NCBI RefSeq assembly: GCF_007954505.1
Contig: NZ_CP042412.1
Location: 3,410,001 to 3,474,000 of the forward strand
Direction of reading: 5' to 3'
Origin: Microbacterium sp. CBA3102
Lineage (GTDB): Bacteria; Actinomycetota; Actinomycetes; Actinomycetales; Microbacteriaceae
Length of the DNA: 64,000 nt
Every line of letters begins with the position of its first letter. Position 1 is the first letter of the stretch. A model generated the notes under the pieces. The model was not told where the DNA came from. It made no database searches and saw only the letters and a program-made list of their open reading frames with translations. Positions 34,097 to 42,350 of the stretch are shown here, piece after piece. The position numbers and the translations under genes are program-made.

Positions 34097-36043
34097 GTGA
34101 CGACCAATCAGCAGGCCGACCCCCTCATCGGGCGGCTTGTCGACGGCCGCTACCGTGTGCGTGCTCGCATCGCCCGTGGCGGGATGGCGACGGTGTACGT
34201 CGCCACCGACCTTCGGCTGGAGCGGCGCATCGCCCTCAAGGTGATGCATGCGCACCTCAGCGATGACTCCGCGTTCCAGAGCCGCTTCATCCAGGAAGCC
34301 CGCGCGGCCGCCCGTCTGGCGGATCCGCACGTGGTCAACGTCTTCGACCAGGGGCAGGACGGCGAGCTCGCCTACCTCGTGATGGAGTACCTCCCCGGGA
34401 TCACGCTGCGCGAGCTGCTGCGCGAGCAGAAGCGCCTCACCATCCCGCAGACCATCACGATCATGGATGCGATCCTGGCCGGGCTCTCCGCCGCGCACCG
34501 AGCCGGCATCGTGCACCGTGACGTCAAGCCGGAGAACGTGCTCCTCGCGGAGGACGGACGCATCAAGATCGGCGACTTCGGCCTCGCCAGAGCGACGACG
34601 GCGAACACGGCGACCGGGCAGCAGCTGCTCGGGACCATCGCGTACCTCGCGCCTGAACTGGTCACCCGAGGCACGGCCGACGCGCGCAGCGACATCTACG
34701 CGCTCGGCATCATGCTCTACGAGATGCTCGTGGGGGAGCAGCCGTACAAGGGCGAGCAGCCGATGCAGATCGCCTTCCAGCACGCCACGGAATCCGTCCC
34801 GCGTCCGAGCGTCCGCAACCCCGCGGTGCCGGAGCATCTCGACGAACTCGTGCTCTGGGCGACCGAGAAGTCGCCGGACGAGCGCCCGGACGACGCCCAG
34901 CAGATGCTCGAGCGTCTGCGCGAGATCGAACGCGATCTCGGCATCACCCCGATGGCCGCCCGCGCAACCGCTCCGCAGCACAGCCCCGGCGACTCCGGCG
35001 ACCTCACCAAGGTGATGCCGAGCACGATGGTGATCGCGGATCCTGCCGCCCCCGTGGCCACCCCGATCGACAACGCGACGCTCCTTCGACGCCGCGCGTC
35101 GAAGCGGCGCGCGCGCGGCGCCTTCCTCCTCACGCTGGTGCTGCTGCTGGCCGTGCTCGCGGGTGGCGTCGGCTGGTGGTTCGGCTCCGGCCCCGGGTCG
35201 CTCATCGCTGTGCCCAGCGTCGCCGGCAAGACCTACGACGACGCCGCGGCCGTGCTGGTGGATGCCGGCTTCGTCCCCACGCAGAAAAACGAGTTCTCCG
35301 TCGACATCGACGCCGGAACCGTGATCGAGACCGACCCCGGCGAAGGCACTCGGCTCGACAAAGGTGACGCCGTCACGGTGATCGTGTCCGCAGGCCCCGC
35401 CTCGCACGATCTCGAAAAGCTCAACGGACGAACGGAGCAGGACGCGCGCGACTATCTTGCCGGGGTCAACGTCAACGTCGACGACGAGACCCTCATCCTC
35501 TTCTCGAATGCCGACGCGGGCATCGTCATCAACGCCTACGTCACCCCGCGCGCAGGCGGTGACGCCTATGCCTGCGGTGACGGATGCACCGTCTTCGAAG
35601 ACGACTCCGTGGAACTGTACGTCTCCGCGGGTGCTTTCCCCGACGTGTCCGGCATGTCGGTCGACGAGGCGACCTCGACCTTGACCGGAAAGGACCTGGT
35701 CGTCAACGAGGAGTCCCAGTACGCCTTCAGCAACGATGTCGCCAAGGACATCGTCATCGGCGTGGCGGACCGGGCTTCCGAGGGCAATTGGCGCCCCGGA
35801 GACACGGTGCAGCTGATCGTCTCGAAGGGACCCGAACTCTTCCCGGTCCCCGATGTCACGAACAGGACCCTGAACGAAGCGAAACAGATCCTCTCCGACA
35901 ACGGCTTCACGGCGAGCTACGCGGCCTGGGGCGACCTGCCGGGGTTCGCGGAGATGGCCACGGTGACCGGCCAGGACCCGGGAGCGGACAAGTCACTGCC
36001 GCGAGGGGGCACGGTGAACCTCTCCATCCAGCTCACCGGCTGA
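34097..36043 (+). CDS. pknL: PknL-type Ser/Thr protein kinase with PASTA repeats
   Basis: Membrane receptor kinase, 648 residues. Cytoplasmic kinase domain (about 15-275) with GGMATVY, the ATP-site Lys in ALKVMHAH, catalytic HRDVKPENVLL, DFGLARA and the APE-like APELVTRGTADARSDIYALG. A juxtamembrane linker, one membrane helix (about 342-364) and four PASTA-like extracellular repeats follow; repeat 3 is preceded by a CGDGC pair. The linked Rv2175c-like gene and aroG place it as PknL. M. tuberculosis PknL lacks PASTA repeats, so this resembles the corynebacterial form. Its extracellular ligand is presumably a wall fragment. Confidence 0.93.
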   Translation: MTTNQQADPLIGRLVDGRYRVRARIARGGMATVYVATDLRLERRIALKVMHAHLSDDSAFQSRFIQEARAAARLADPHVVNVFDQGQDGELAYLVMEYLPGITLRELLREQKRLTIPQTITIMDAILAGLSAAHRAGIVHRDVKPENVLLAEDGRIKIGDFGLARATTANTATGQQLLGTIAYLAPELVTRGTADARSDIYALGIMLYEMLVGEQPYKGEQPMQIAFQHATESVPRPSVRNPAVPEHLDELVLWATEKSPDERPDDAQQMLERLREIERDLGITPMAARATAPQHSPGDSGDLTKVMPSTMVIADPAAPVATPIDNATLLRRRASKRRARGAFLLTLVLLLAVLAGGVGWWFGSGPGSLIAVPSVAGKTYDDAAAVLVDAGFVPTQKNEFSVDIDAGTVIETDPGEGTRLDKGDAVTVIVSAGPASHDLEKLNGRTEQDARDYLAGVNVNVDDETLILFSNADAGIVINAYVTPRAGGDAYACGDGCTVFEDDSVELYVSAGAFPDVSGMSVDEATSTLTGKDLVVNEESQYAFSNDVAKDIVIGVADRASEGNWRPGDTVQLIVSKGPELFPVPDVTNRTLNEAKQILSDNGFTASYAAWGDLPGFAEMATVTGQDPGADKSLPRGGTVNLSIQLTG

Positions 36044-36059
36044 TCCCCCAGCCCACACG

Positions 36060-36099
36060 AGAGAGCCGTCCTCCCGAGGTTCGGGGAGGGCGGCTCTCT
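36060..36099. terminator. bidirectional terminator between pknL and aroG
   Basis: AGAGAGCCG pairs with CGGCTCTCT and the stem continues through CCTCCC/GGGAGG with one G-U pair, between two convergent stops. Confidence 0.8.
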
Positions 36100-36118
36100 T
36101 CGTGACGCGAGGAGCAGA

Positions 36119-37459
36119 TCAGCGCTTCTCGAGCTCCTCAGCCACCAGGAACGCGAGCTCCAGGGACTGCATGTGGTTCAGGCGCGGGTCGCACAGGCTC
36201 TCGTAGCGCGTCGCGAGAGCCGCCTCGTCGATCTGCTCGGATCCACCCAGGCATTCCGTGACGTCGTCGCCGGTGAGCTCGACGTGGATGCCACCCGGGA
36301 ACGTCCCGACTGCGCGGTGCGCCTCGAAGAAGCCGCGCACCTCGTCGACCACGTCGTCGAAGCGACGCGTCTTGTAGCCCGTCGGGGTGGTGATGCCGTT
36401 GCCGTGCATCGGGTCGGTGACCCACAGCGGCTGCGCACCGGAATCGCGGACCGCCTCCAGCAGGGGCGGCAGGGCGTCACGGATCTTGCCCGAGCCCATC
36501 CGCGTGATGAACGTGAGTCGGCCGGGCTCGCGGTCCGGGTCGAGCTTGTCGATCAGCTGCAGCGCCGTCTCGGGCGACGTCGTCGGTCCGAGCTTCACGC
36601 CGATGGGGTTGCGGATCTTGGAGAAGTAGTCGACGTGCGCGCCGTCGAGCTCGCGGGTGCGCTCGCCGATCCAGAGGAAGTGAGCCGACGTGTTGTACGG
36701 AGTGTCCGTGCGCGAGTCGATACGCGTCATCGGTCGTTCGTAGTCCATCAGCAGGCCTTCGTGACCGGTGAAGAACTCGACGCGCTTCAGCTCGTCGAAG
36801 TCGGCGCCGGCCGCCTCCATGAACTTGATCGCGCGATCGATCTCGGCCGCCATGCGCTCGTAGCGCTGATTGGCGGGGTTCTGCGCGAAGCCCTTGTTCC
36901 ACGAGTGCACCTCGCGGAGGTCGGCGAATCCACCCTGGGTGAACGCGCGGATCAGGTTCAGCGTCGACGCGGCCGTGTGGTAGCCCTGGAGCAACCGACC
37001 CGGGTCGGCCGTACGAGAGCCCTCGGTGAAGTCGTAGCCGTTGACGATGTCGCCCCGGTAGGCCGGCAACGTGACGTCGCCGCGCGTCTCCGAGTCGCTC
37101 GAGCGCGGCTTCGCGAACTGACCGGCCATGCGGCCCATCTTGACGACCGGCATCGATGCGCCATAGGTGAGCACCACGGCCATCTGCAGCACCGTCTTGA
37201 TGCGGTTGCGGATCTGCTCGGCCGTCGCGCCGGCGAAGGTCTCGGCGCAGTCGCCGCCTTGGAGCAGGAACGCCTGTCCCGAAGCCGCGCGGGCGAGCCG
37301 GTCGCGGAGGTTGTCGACCTCACCCGCGAAGACCAGCGGCGGGAGGGTTGCGATCTGGCGCGAGACGTCGGCGACGCGGTCCGCGTCGGGCCACTGCGGC
37401 TGCTGCTTGATGGGAAGCGAACGCCATGCATCAAGTGCTTCGATGTGGTGCGGGAGCAT
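36119..37459 (-). CDS. aroG: class II 3-deoxy-7-phosphoheptulonate (DAHP) synthase
   Basis: First step of the shikimate pathway, joining PEP and erythrose-4-phosphate. Class II (plant/Streptomyces/mycobacterial) type, 446 residues, with LQGGDCAETFAG, EFFTGHEGLLMDYERPMTR and TDPMHGNGITTPTGYKTR around the metal and PEP site. The start chosen is ATG 37459 (MLPHHIEALDAWR); an in-frame upstream extension lies in the promoter. TAGGCT lies 7 nt before the start. Gene order with pknL matches Rv2178c in mycobacteria. Confidence 0.97.
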   Translation of the reverse strand: MLPHHIEALDAWRSLPIKQQPQWPDADRVADVSRQIATLPPLVFAGEVDNLRDRLARAASGQAFLLQGGDCAETFAGATAEQIRNRIKTVLQMAVVLTYGASMPVVKMGRMAGQFAKPRSSDSETRGDVTLPAYRGDIVNGYDFTEGSRTADPGRLLQGYHTAASTLNLIRAFTQGGFADLREVHSWNKGFAQNPANQRYERMAAEIDRAIKFMEAAGADFDELKRVEFFTGHEGLLMDYERPMTRIDSRTDTPYNTSAHFLWIGERTRELDGAHVDYFSKIRNPIGVKLGPTTSPETALQLIDKLDPDREPGRLTFITRMGSGKIRDALPPLLEAVRDSGAQPLWVTDPMHGNGITTPTGYKTRRFDDVVDEVRGFFEAHRAVGTFPGGIHVELTGDDVTECLGGSEQIDEAALATRYESLCDPRLNHMQSLELAFLVAEELEKR

Positions 37460-37466
37460 GCCTTCC

Positions 37467-37472
37467 AGCCTA
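37467..37472 (-). promoter_or_regulatory. candidate leaderless -10 for aroG
   Basis: TAGGCT ends 7 nt before the aroG ATG. A GGAAGG string lies directly against the ATG, too close to act as a normal ribosome site. Confidence 0.5.
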
Positions 37473-37507
37473 GTGGTCGCAGGGACCACGCAGATGCGCG
37501 CGGGAGG

Positions 37508-38197
37508 CTATGTGACGCGGGTGGGGAGCCGGTCCTTGACCGTCGACGCGTAGACGTCTTCGTACTTCTGCTCACCGAGGCGCTGCAGGGCCACCATGAT
37601 CTCGTCGGTGACGGAGCGGAGGATGTAGCGGTCGTTCTCCATCCCGGCGTAGCGGGAGAAGTCGAGAGGTTCCCCTATGACGATCCCGACGCGGACGATG
37701 CGCGGCAACCGCCGTCCGATCGGCATCGCCGTATCGGTGTCGACCATGATCACGGGGATCACCGGGACCTTGGCTTCGAGAGCCATGCGGGCGATCCCCG
37801 TGCGGCCGCGGTACAGCGTGCCGTCGGGACTCCGCGTCCCCTCCGGGTAGATGCCCAGGAGGTCGCCTCCGCCGAGGACCTGGAGGCCCGTGTTCAGGGA
37901 CGCCTCCGAAGCCTTGCCCCCGGAACGGTCGATCGGGATCTGTCCGGTGGCTTTCATGAAGAACTTCGTGGACCACCCCTTCAGACCCCGGCCCGTGAAG
38001 TAGTCGCTCTTGGCCAGGAACGACATCGACCGGTCGATCATGAGCGGAAGGAAAATGGAATCGGCGAAGGACAGATGGTTGCTGGCGAGGATCGCCGCAC
38101 CGCTTGCGGGCACGTTCTTCCGCCCCACGATCCACGGTCGGAAGACCGCCTTGACCACGGGGCCGATCACCACGTACTTCATCAGCCAATAGAACAT
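37508..38197 (-). CDS. 1-acyl-sn-glycerol-3-phosphate acyltransferase, PlsC family
   Basis: Membrane-bound acyltransferase of phospholipid synthesis, 229 residues. The HX4D catalytic motif is NHLSFAD near residue 40, with the GIYPEGTRSPDGTLYRGRTG acyl-acceptor motif near 115 and a hydrophobic N-terminal segment MFYWLMKYVVIGPVV. ATG 38197 is supported by TAGACT 8 nt upstream. It is divergent from a fatty-acyl-CoA ligase, so the pair may channel acyl chains into lipids. Position resembles Rv2182c. Exact acceptor not proven. Confidence 0.92.
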   Translation of the reverse strand: MFYWLMKYVVIGPVVKAVFRPWIVGRKNVPASGAAILASNHLSFADSIFLPLMIDRSMSFLAKSDYFTGRGLKGWSTKFFMKATGQIPIDRSGGKASEASLNTGLQVLGGGDLLGIYPEGTRSPDGTLYRGRTGIARMALEAKVPVIPVIMVDTDTAMPIGRRLPRIVRVGIVIGEPLDFSRYAGMENDRYILRSVTDEIMVALQRLGEQKYEDVYASTVKDRLPTRVT

Positions 38198-38205
38198 CGA
38201 GTGGA

Positions 38206-38211
38206 AGTCTA
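38206..38211 (-). promoter_or_regulatory. candidate leaderless -10 for the acyltransferase
   Basis: TAGACT ends 8 nt before the ATG of the PlsC-type gene. Confidence 0.45.
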
Positions 38212-38302
38212 GCGCCGAGGGTCGCATCCACCCCGGTCTTGTCCACGGCGCTTCCGCGCGAGCGACCCAGTTTCACCCCGGACGCAACTCGGTTCCATGC
38301 CC

Positions 38303-38308
38303 TAGACT
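38303..38308 (+). promoter_or_regulatory. candidate -10 for the acyl-CoA ligase gene
   Basis: TAGACT lies 40 nt before the ligase GTG, which has its own GAAGGAG ribosome site, so this transcript would carry a short leader. Confidence 0.4.
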
Positions 38309-38348
38309 CGAAGCCACGCCCTGCCCGACCGGTACCGAAGGAGCTGCC

Positions 38349-40181
38349 GTGGTCCAGTTTGAAGTCCCTGCGATCGTCCCCGCCGACCCCGATGCGAACG
38401 TCGCCGACCTCCTGGTCAAGCGCGTCGAAGCCACTCCGGATCGCGCCCTCTTCTCCGTGCCGGAGGGCGACGGCTGGCGCGACATCTCCGCCGCCGATTT
38501 CCAGACGGCGGTCGTCGCCCTGGCGAAGGGCTTCGCCGCCGCCGGGATCCAGCCCGGTGAGAAGGTCGGCTTCCTGGCGCGCACCACGTACGAGTGGACG
38601 CTCATCGACTTCGCCCTCTTCTACGCCGGCGCCGTGATGGTGCCGATCTACGAGACGAGCTCGCCCTCGCAGATCCAGTGGATCCTCGAAGACTCGGGCG
38701 CGATCGCGCTGATCGTGGAGTCCCCCGAGCACTTCGCCCGCTTCGATGAGGTCCGCGGTGACCTGCCCCTGATCCGGGAGGTCTGGCAGCTGCACCTCGG
38801 AGCGATCGACACCCTCACCGCGCAGGGTGCGTCGGTGACGGACGGAGAGATCGAGCGCCGCCGCAGCCTCGCCGTCGGATCCGACATCGCGACGCTCATC
38901 TACACCTCCGGTTCGACCGGCCGCCCCAAGGGATGCGTGCTCACGCACAGCAACTTCGTCGAGCTCTCCCGGAACTCGGCCAAGGCCCTGGACGAGGTCG
39001 TGCAGACGCCCGGCGCGTCCACGTTGCTGTTCATCACGACCGCACACGTGTTCGCCCGCTTCATCTCCATCCTCGACGTCCACGCCGGCGTCCGCACCGG
39101 ACACCAGCCTGACACCCGTCAGCTGCTGCCGGCGCTCGGTTCCTTCAAGCCGACCTTCCTCCTCGCGGTCCCGCGCGTCTTCGAGAAGGTCTACAACTCC
39201 GCGGAGCAGAAGGCGGAGGCGGGCGGCAAGGGCAAGATCTTCCGCTCGGCGGCCGACGTCGCCATCGAGCACTCGAAGCTGCTCGAGCAGGGCAAGAAGA
39301 TCCCGCTCGGCATGAAGCTCAAGTTCGCGCTGTTCAACAAGCTCGTCTACAGCAAGCTCCGCGAGGCGATGGGCGGCAACGTCGTGTACGCCGTCTCGGG
39401 CTCCGCTCCCCTGGGCTCGCGCCTCGGCCACTTCTTCCACAGCCTGGGCGTCGTCATCCTCGAGGGTTACGGCCTCACCGAGACGACTGCCCCGGCGACG
39501 GTCAACCTGGCCGACAAGTCGAAGATCGGCACGGTCGGCCCTGCTCTCCCGGGTGTCGGACTGCGCCTCGCCGAGGACGGCGAGATCGAGGTCCGCGGCA
39601 TCAACGTCTTCAAGGAGTACTGGAACAACCCCGAGGCGACGGCCGAGGCCTTCAGTGACGGCGGCTGGTTCCACACCGGCGACATCGGCAGCTTCGACTC
39701 CGAAGGCTTCCTCACGATCACCGGGCGCAAGAAGGAGATCATCGTCACCGCCGGAGGGAAGAACGTCGCTCCCGCTGCGCTCGAGGATCCGATCCGTGCG
39801 AACCCGATCATCGGGCAGGTCGTCGTGGTCGGTGACCAGCGTCCGTTCATCTCCGCTCTGATCACGCTCGACCCGGAGATGCTTCCGACCTGGCTCGCGA
39901 ACAACGGCCTCGATGCCAAGATGTCGCTGGCGGATGCATCCACGAACGCCGCCGTCCGCGCCGAGGTGCAGCGGGCGGTCGACGCCGCGAACGACCGGGT
40001 GTCGCGCGCGGAGTCGATCCGGAAGTTCACGATCCTCGACTCCGAGTGGACGGAGGCCTCCGGCCACCTCACCCCGAAGCTCTCGATCAAGCGCAACGTC
40101 ATCATGAACGACTTCGCCGACGAGATCGCCGCGATCTACGACGAGCCGGTCGCCACGACCAACGTCGCCATCGGCGGCTGA
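38349..40181 (+). CDS. long-chain fatty acid--CoA ligase
   Basis: AMP-forming ligase that activates long-chain fatty acids (FadD15-like, 610 residues). Adenylate motifs are IYTSGSTGRPKGCVLTH near residue 185, the ILEGYGLTETTAP region near 375, and GWFHTGDIGSFDSEGFLTITGRKKEIIVTAGGKNVAP with the hinge. A C-terminal catalytic Lys lies in HLTPKLSIKRNVI. GTG 38349 follows GAAGGAG by 5 nt. Divergent from the PlsC-type gene; mycobacterial Rv2187 occupies a similar neighbourhood. Confidence 0.95.
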   Translation: MVQFEVPAIVPADPDANVADLLVKRVEATPDRALFSVPEGDGWRDISAADFQTAVVALAKGFAAAGIQPGEKVGFLARTTYEWTLIDFALFYAGAVMVPIYETSSPSQIQWILEDSGAIALIVESPEHFARFDEVRGDLPLIREVWQLHLGAIDTLTAQGASVTDGEIERRRSLAVGSDIATLIYTSGSTGRPKGCVLTHSNFVELSRNSAKALDEVVQTPGASTLLFITTAHVFARFISILDVHAGVRTGHQPDTRQLLPALGSFKPTFLLAVPRVFEKVYNSAEQKAEAGGKGKIFRSAADVAIEHSKLLEQGKKIPLGMKLKFALFNKLVYSKLREAMGGNVVYAVSGSAPLGSRLGHFFHSLGVVILEGYGLTETTAPATVNLADKSKIGTVGPALPGVGLRLAEDGEIEVRGINVFKEYWNNPEATAEAFSDGGWFHTGDIGSFDSEGFLTITGRKKEIIVTAGGKNVAPAALEDPIRANPIIGQVVVVGDQRPFISALITLDPEMLPTWLANNGLDAKMSLADASTNAAVRAEVQRAVDAANDRVSRAESIRKFTILDSEWTEASGHLTPKLSIKRNVIMNDFADEIAAIYDEPVATTNVAIGG

Positions 40182-40194
40182 CACCCCGGACAGC

Positions 40195-40226
40195 AAGAAG
40201 GGCCCCGCTCGCGCGGGGCCCTTCTT
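40195..40226. terminator. bidirectional terminator
   Basis: AAGAAGGGCCCCGC and GCGGGGCCCTTCTT form a 14-bp stem with a TCGC loop between convergent stops; the A- and T-rich ends fit termination on both strands. Confidence 0.88.
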
Positions 40227-40248
40227 CGTGCGGTGGGAGTTCAGGCCG

Positions 40249-40740
40249 TCAGAACCAGACGCTCTCCCGCACCTCGCGCATGGCGACCTTGCGCGTCTCG
40301 GCATCGAGCCTTGTCAGGAAGAGCTTGCCGTCGAGATGGTCGGTCTCGTGCTGCAGAGCCTGCGCGAGGAGTCCTTCCCCCTCGAGCGCCACGGCATTGC
40401 CGTCGAGATCGATGCCCTCCACGCGTGCCCACGGATGCCGCAGTGCGTCGTGCCACAGTCCGGGTACCGAGAGGCATCCCTCGCCCGTCGGCTCCGGCTC
40501 CCCCCGCACTTCGGTGAGGACGGGATTGAGCACGTAGCCGATGTCGCCGTCGATGTTGTAGCTGAACGCACGCAGCGCGACGCCGATCTGCGGTGCGGCG
40601 ACGCCGGCGCGACCCGGCAGCTCCACCGTGTCGACCAGGTCGGTCACGAGTGCGCGCACCCCCTCGTCGATCTCCTCGATCGGGGCACACACAGTGCGCA
40701 GGACGGGGTCGCCGAAGATGCGGATCTCTCGGACCGACAT
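40249..40740 (-). CDS. def: peptide deformylase
   Basis: Removes the N-formyl group from nascent proteins. The 163-residue protein has all three motifs: GVAAPQIG (46-53), EGCLSVP with metal ligand Cys89, and HETDH (131-135) with two His ligands and catalytic Glu. ATG 40740 shares one base with the stop of the upstream ATPase gene (TGATG), indicating coupled translation. The length is short but normal for the actinobacterial type. A second def may exist elsewhere. Confidence 0.97.
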   Translation of the reverse strand: MSVREIRIFGDPVLRTVCAPIEEIDEGVRALVTDLVDTVELPGRAGVAAPQIGVALRAFSYNIDGDIGYVLNPVLTEVRGEPEPTGEGCLSVPGLWHDALRHPWARVEGIDLDGNAVALEGEGLLAQALQHETDHLDGKLFLTRLDAETRKVAMREVRESVWF

Positions 40741-42284
40741 CAGGCGGCCCTGGCCCGCAGGCCCTCGACCAGGAGCGCCGCCAGCTCACGCGCAGCGATG
40801 CGGGTCTCCGGCAACAGGTTCGCGAAGACGATCGTCCCCCCTCCCGCGATCTGCGGGTCGTAGGGCACGCGGACGACGCTCCGCGCACGGGTGGCGAAGT
40901 GGGATTCCAGCTCGTTCAGCCGCACCAACGGGGTCCCGGGCGTGGACTGGTTGAGGACGACGATCGCCTCACGCGCCTGCTCCGCGAAGCCGTTCGTCTC
41001 GAGCCAGGTGAGCGTCTCGGATGCCAGACGGGCCTCATCGACGCTCAATCCCGAGACGATGACGATCTGGTCCGCGAGGTCGAGCGTCGCCGACATCACG
41101 GAGTGGACGATCCCGGTGCCGGTGTCGGTCAGGACCAGCGAGTAGTAGTGGGCGGCCACGCCGGCCACGTCACGGTAATCACTGTCGCTGAACGCCTCGG
41201 CGACGCGGGGATCGGAATCGGAGGCGAGGACATCGAGACGGGTCGCGTCACGCGCGACGATGGCGGAGATGTCGTGGTATCCCTTGACGTCATCGTGGAT
41301 CCGGACGAGATCGCGCACCGACTTGCTGTGATGCGGCCGCACGATGCGCTCGGCGAGGGTTCCTCGATCGGGATTGGCATCGACGGCGATCACCCGGTCC
41401 TCGCGGGCGTCCGCGAGTGCCATCCCCAGCAGCGCGGTGATCGTCGTCTTGCCGACACCGCCCTTGCGGGAGAGCACCGGGACGAAGCGTGCACCGCCCG
41501 CGAGCGGAGCCGCGATCCGCGCCGAGAGCGCCTTGCGCTCCCGCGCGCGCCTGCCGTCGCCGATGTTGATCCGACGCCCGGAGATCGTGTACAGGAAGTG
41601 GCTCCACGCTCCCTCCGGTTCCGGCTTGGCCACCCGATGCGGATCGAGCAGTCTGTCGGCGGTGAGGAGATCCGCGGACTCGCGCGAGGACTCTCCCAGG
41701 TCGTCCAGACGCTTGGACGTCAGCGTCACGTCGGTGCGCGGTGTCGTGCGGGTGGACTGCGAGATGACGGTCTTCTTCTCCTCCGGAGCGGACACGGATC
41801 TGTTCTCCTTCTCGACGGATGTTCGTACGGGAGCAGATGTCGACGGAGACGGCGGCGCTTCCGCGCTCGCTCGTGCGAGGAATCGTGCCGCGGCGGCTGC
41901 CTCTTCGGCCTGGTGCCGCGCGTCGTCGGTGACTTCGACGACCGCAGGCGTCTCGGGGGTCTCGGGCTCGTCGACCACGACGGCATCGATGACCTTCTCC
42001 GAAGACGGCCGCACGATTCGAGGCGCCGCGACGGCGGGGGGCTCGACCGGACGGGCGTCGGTCGCCTGCTCCTCGACGCGAGGCGGATCGATCACGAGCT
42101 CGCCGACGACCTCGCCGTCCACGACCCCGTCGTCGGCGAGGTCGTCGTCCTCGTCCTTCGGCAGCGTCACACTGACCTGCGCGGTCGCCCCGAGGATCCC
42201 GATGCCTGCCGTGTCGAGTGACGCGGCTTCGTCGAGCACCCCCAGCGGGTTATCCTCGGGGTCCGTGGTGTTCTTCGGTGTCAC
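40740..42284 (-). CDS. MinD/ParA-like P-loop ATPase with long N-terminal extension
   Basis: 514 residues. The first ~255 are acidic and Pro/Thr/Val-rich without predicted fold. The C-terminal half is a SIMIBI ATPase domain with [21 protein letters not shown] (deviant Walker A), [22 protein letters not shown] (Walker B) and [14 protein letters not shown]. This resembles the MinD-like EsxB/ESX-linked or FlhG-like ATPases of actinobacteria, but no partner genes are adjacent. GGGAG precedes GTG 42284. It is coupled to def by TGATG. The role is unknown; it is not a plasmid ParA. Confidence 0.82.
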   Translation of the reverse strand: MTPKNTTDPEDNPLGVLDEAASLDTAGIGILGATAQVSVTLPKDEDDDLADDGVVDGEVVGELVIDPPRVEEQATDARPVEPPAVAAPRIVRPSSEKVIDAVVVDEPETPETPAVVEVTDDARHQAEEAAAAARFLARASAEAPPSPSTSAPVRTSVEKENRSVSAPEEKKTVISQSTRTTPRTDVTLTSKRLDDLGESSRESADLLTADRLLDPHRVAKPEPEGAWSHFLYTISGRRINIGDGRRARERKALSARIAAPLAGGARFVPVLSRKGGVGKTTITALLGMALADAREDRVIAVDANPDRGTLAERIVRPHHSKSVRDLVRIHDDVKGYHDISAIVARDATRLDVLASDSDPRVAEAFSDSDYRDVAGVAAHYYSLVLTDTGTGIVHSVMSATLDLADQIVIVSGLSVDEARLASETLTWLETNGFAEQAREAIVVLNQSTPGTPLVRLNELESHFATRARSVVRVPYDPQIAGGGTIVFANLLPETRIAARELAALLVEGLRARAA

Positions 42285-42350
42285 GATGTCGCTCCCAGCC
42301 TGTGCGGGCCCCGGGTACGCACATCGTGCGCTGGCCTCGCCCGCACAAGA

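Noticed and set aside
37572..40304. 910-codon open frame on the minus strand
   Set aside because: It runs antisense through the acyl-CoA ligase and out of frame through the acyltransferase; it has no recognisable domain.
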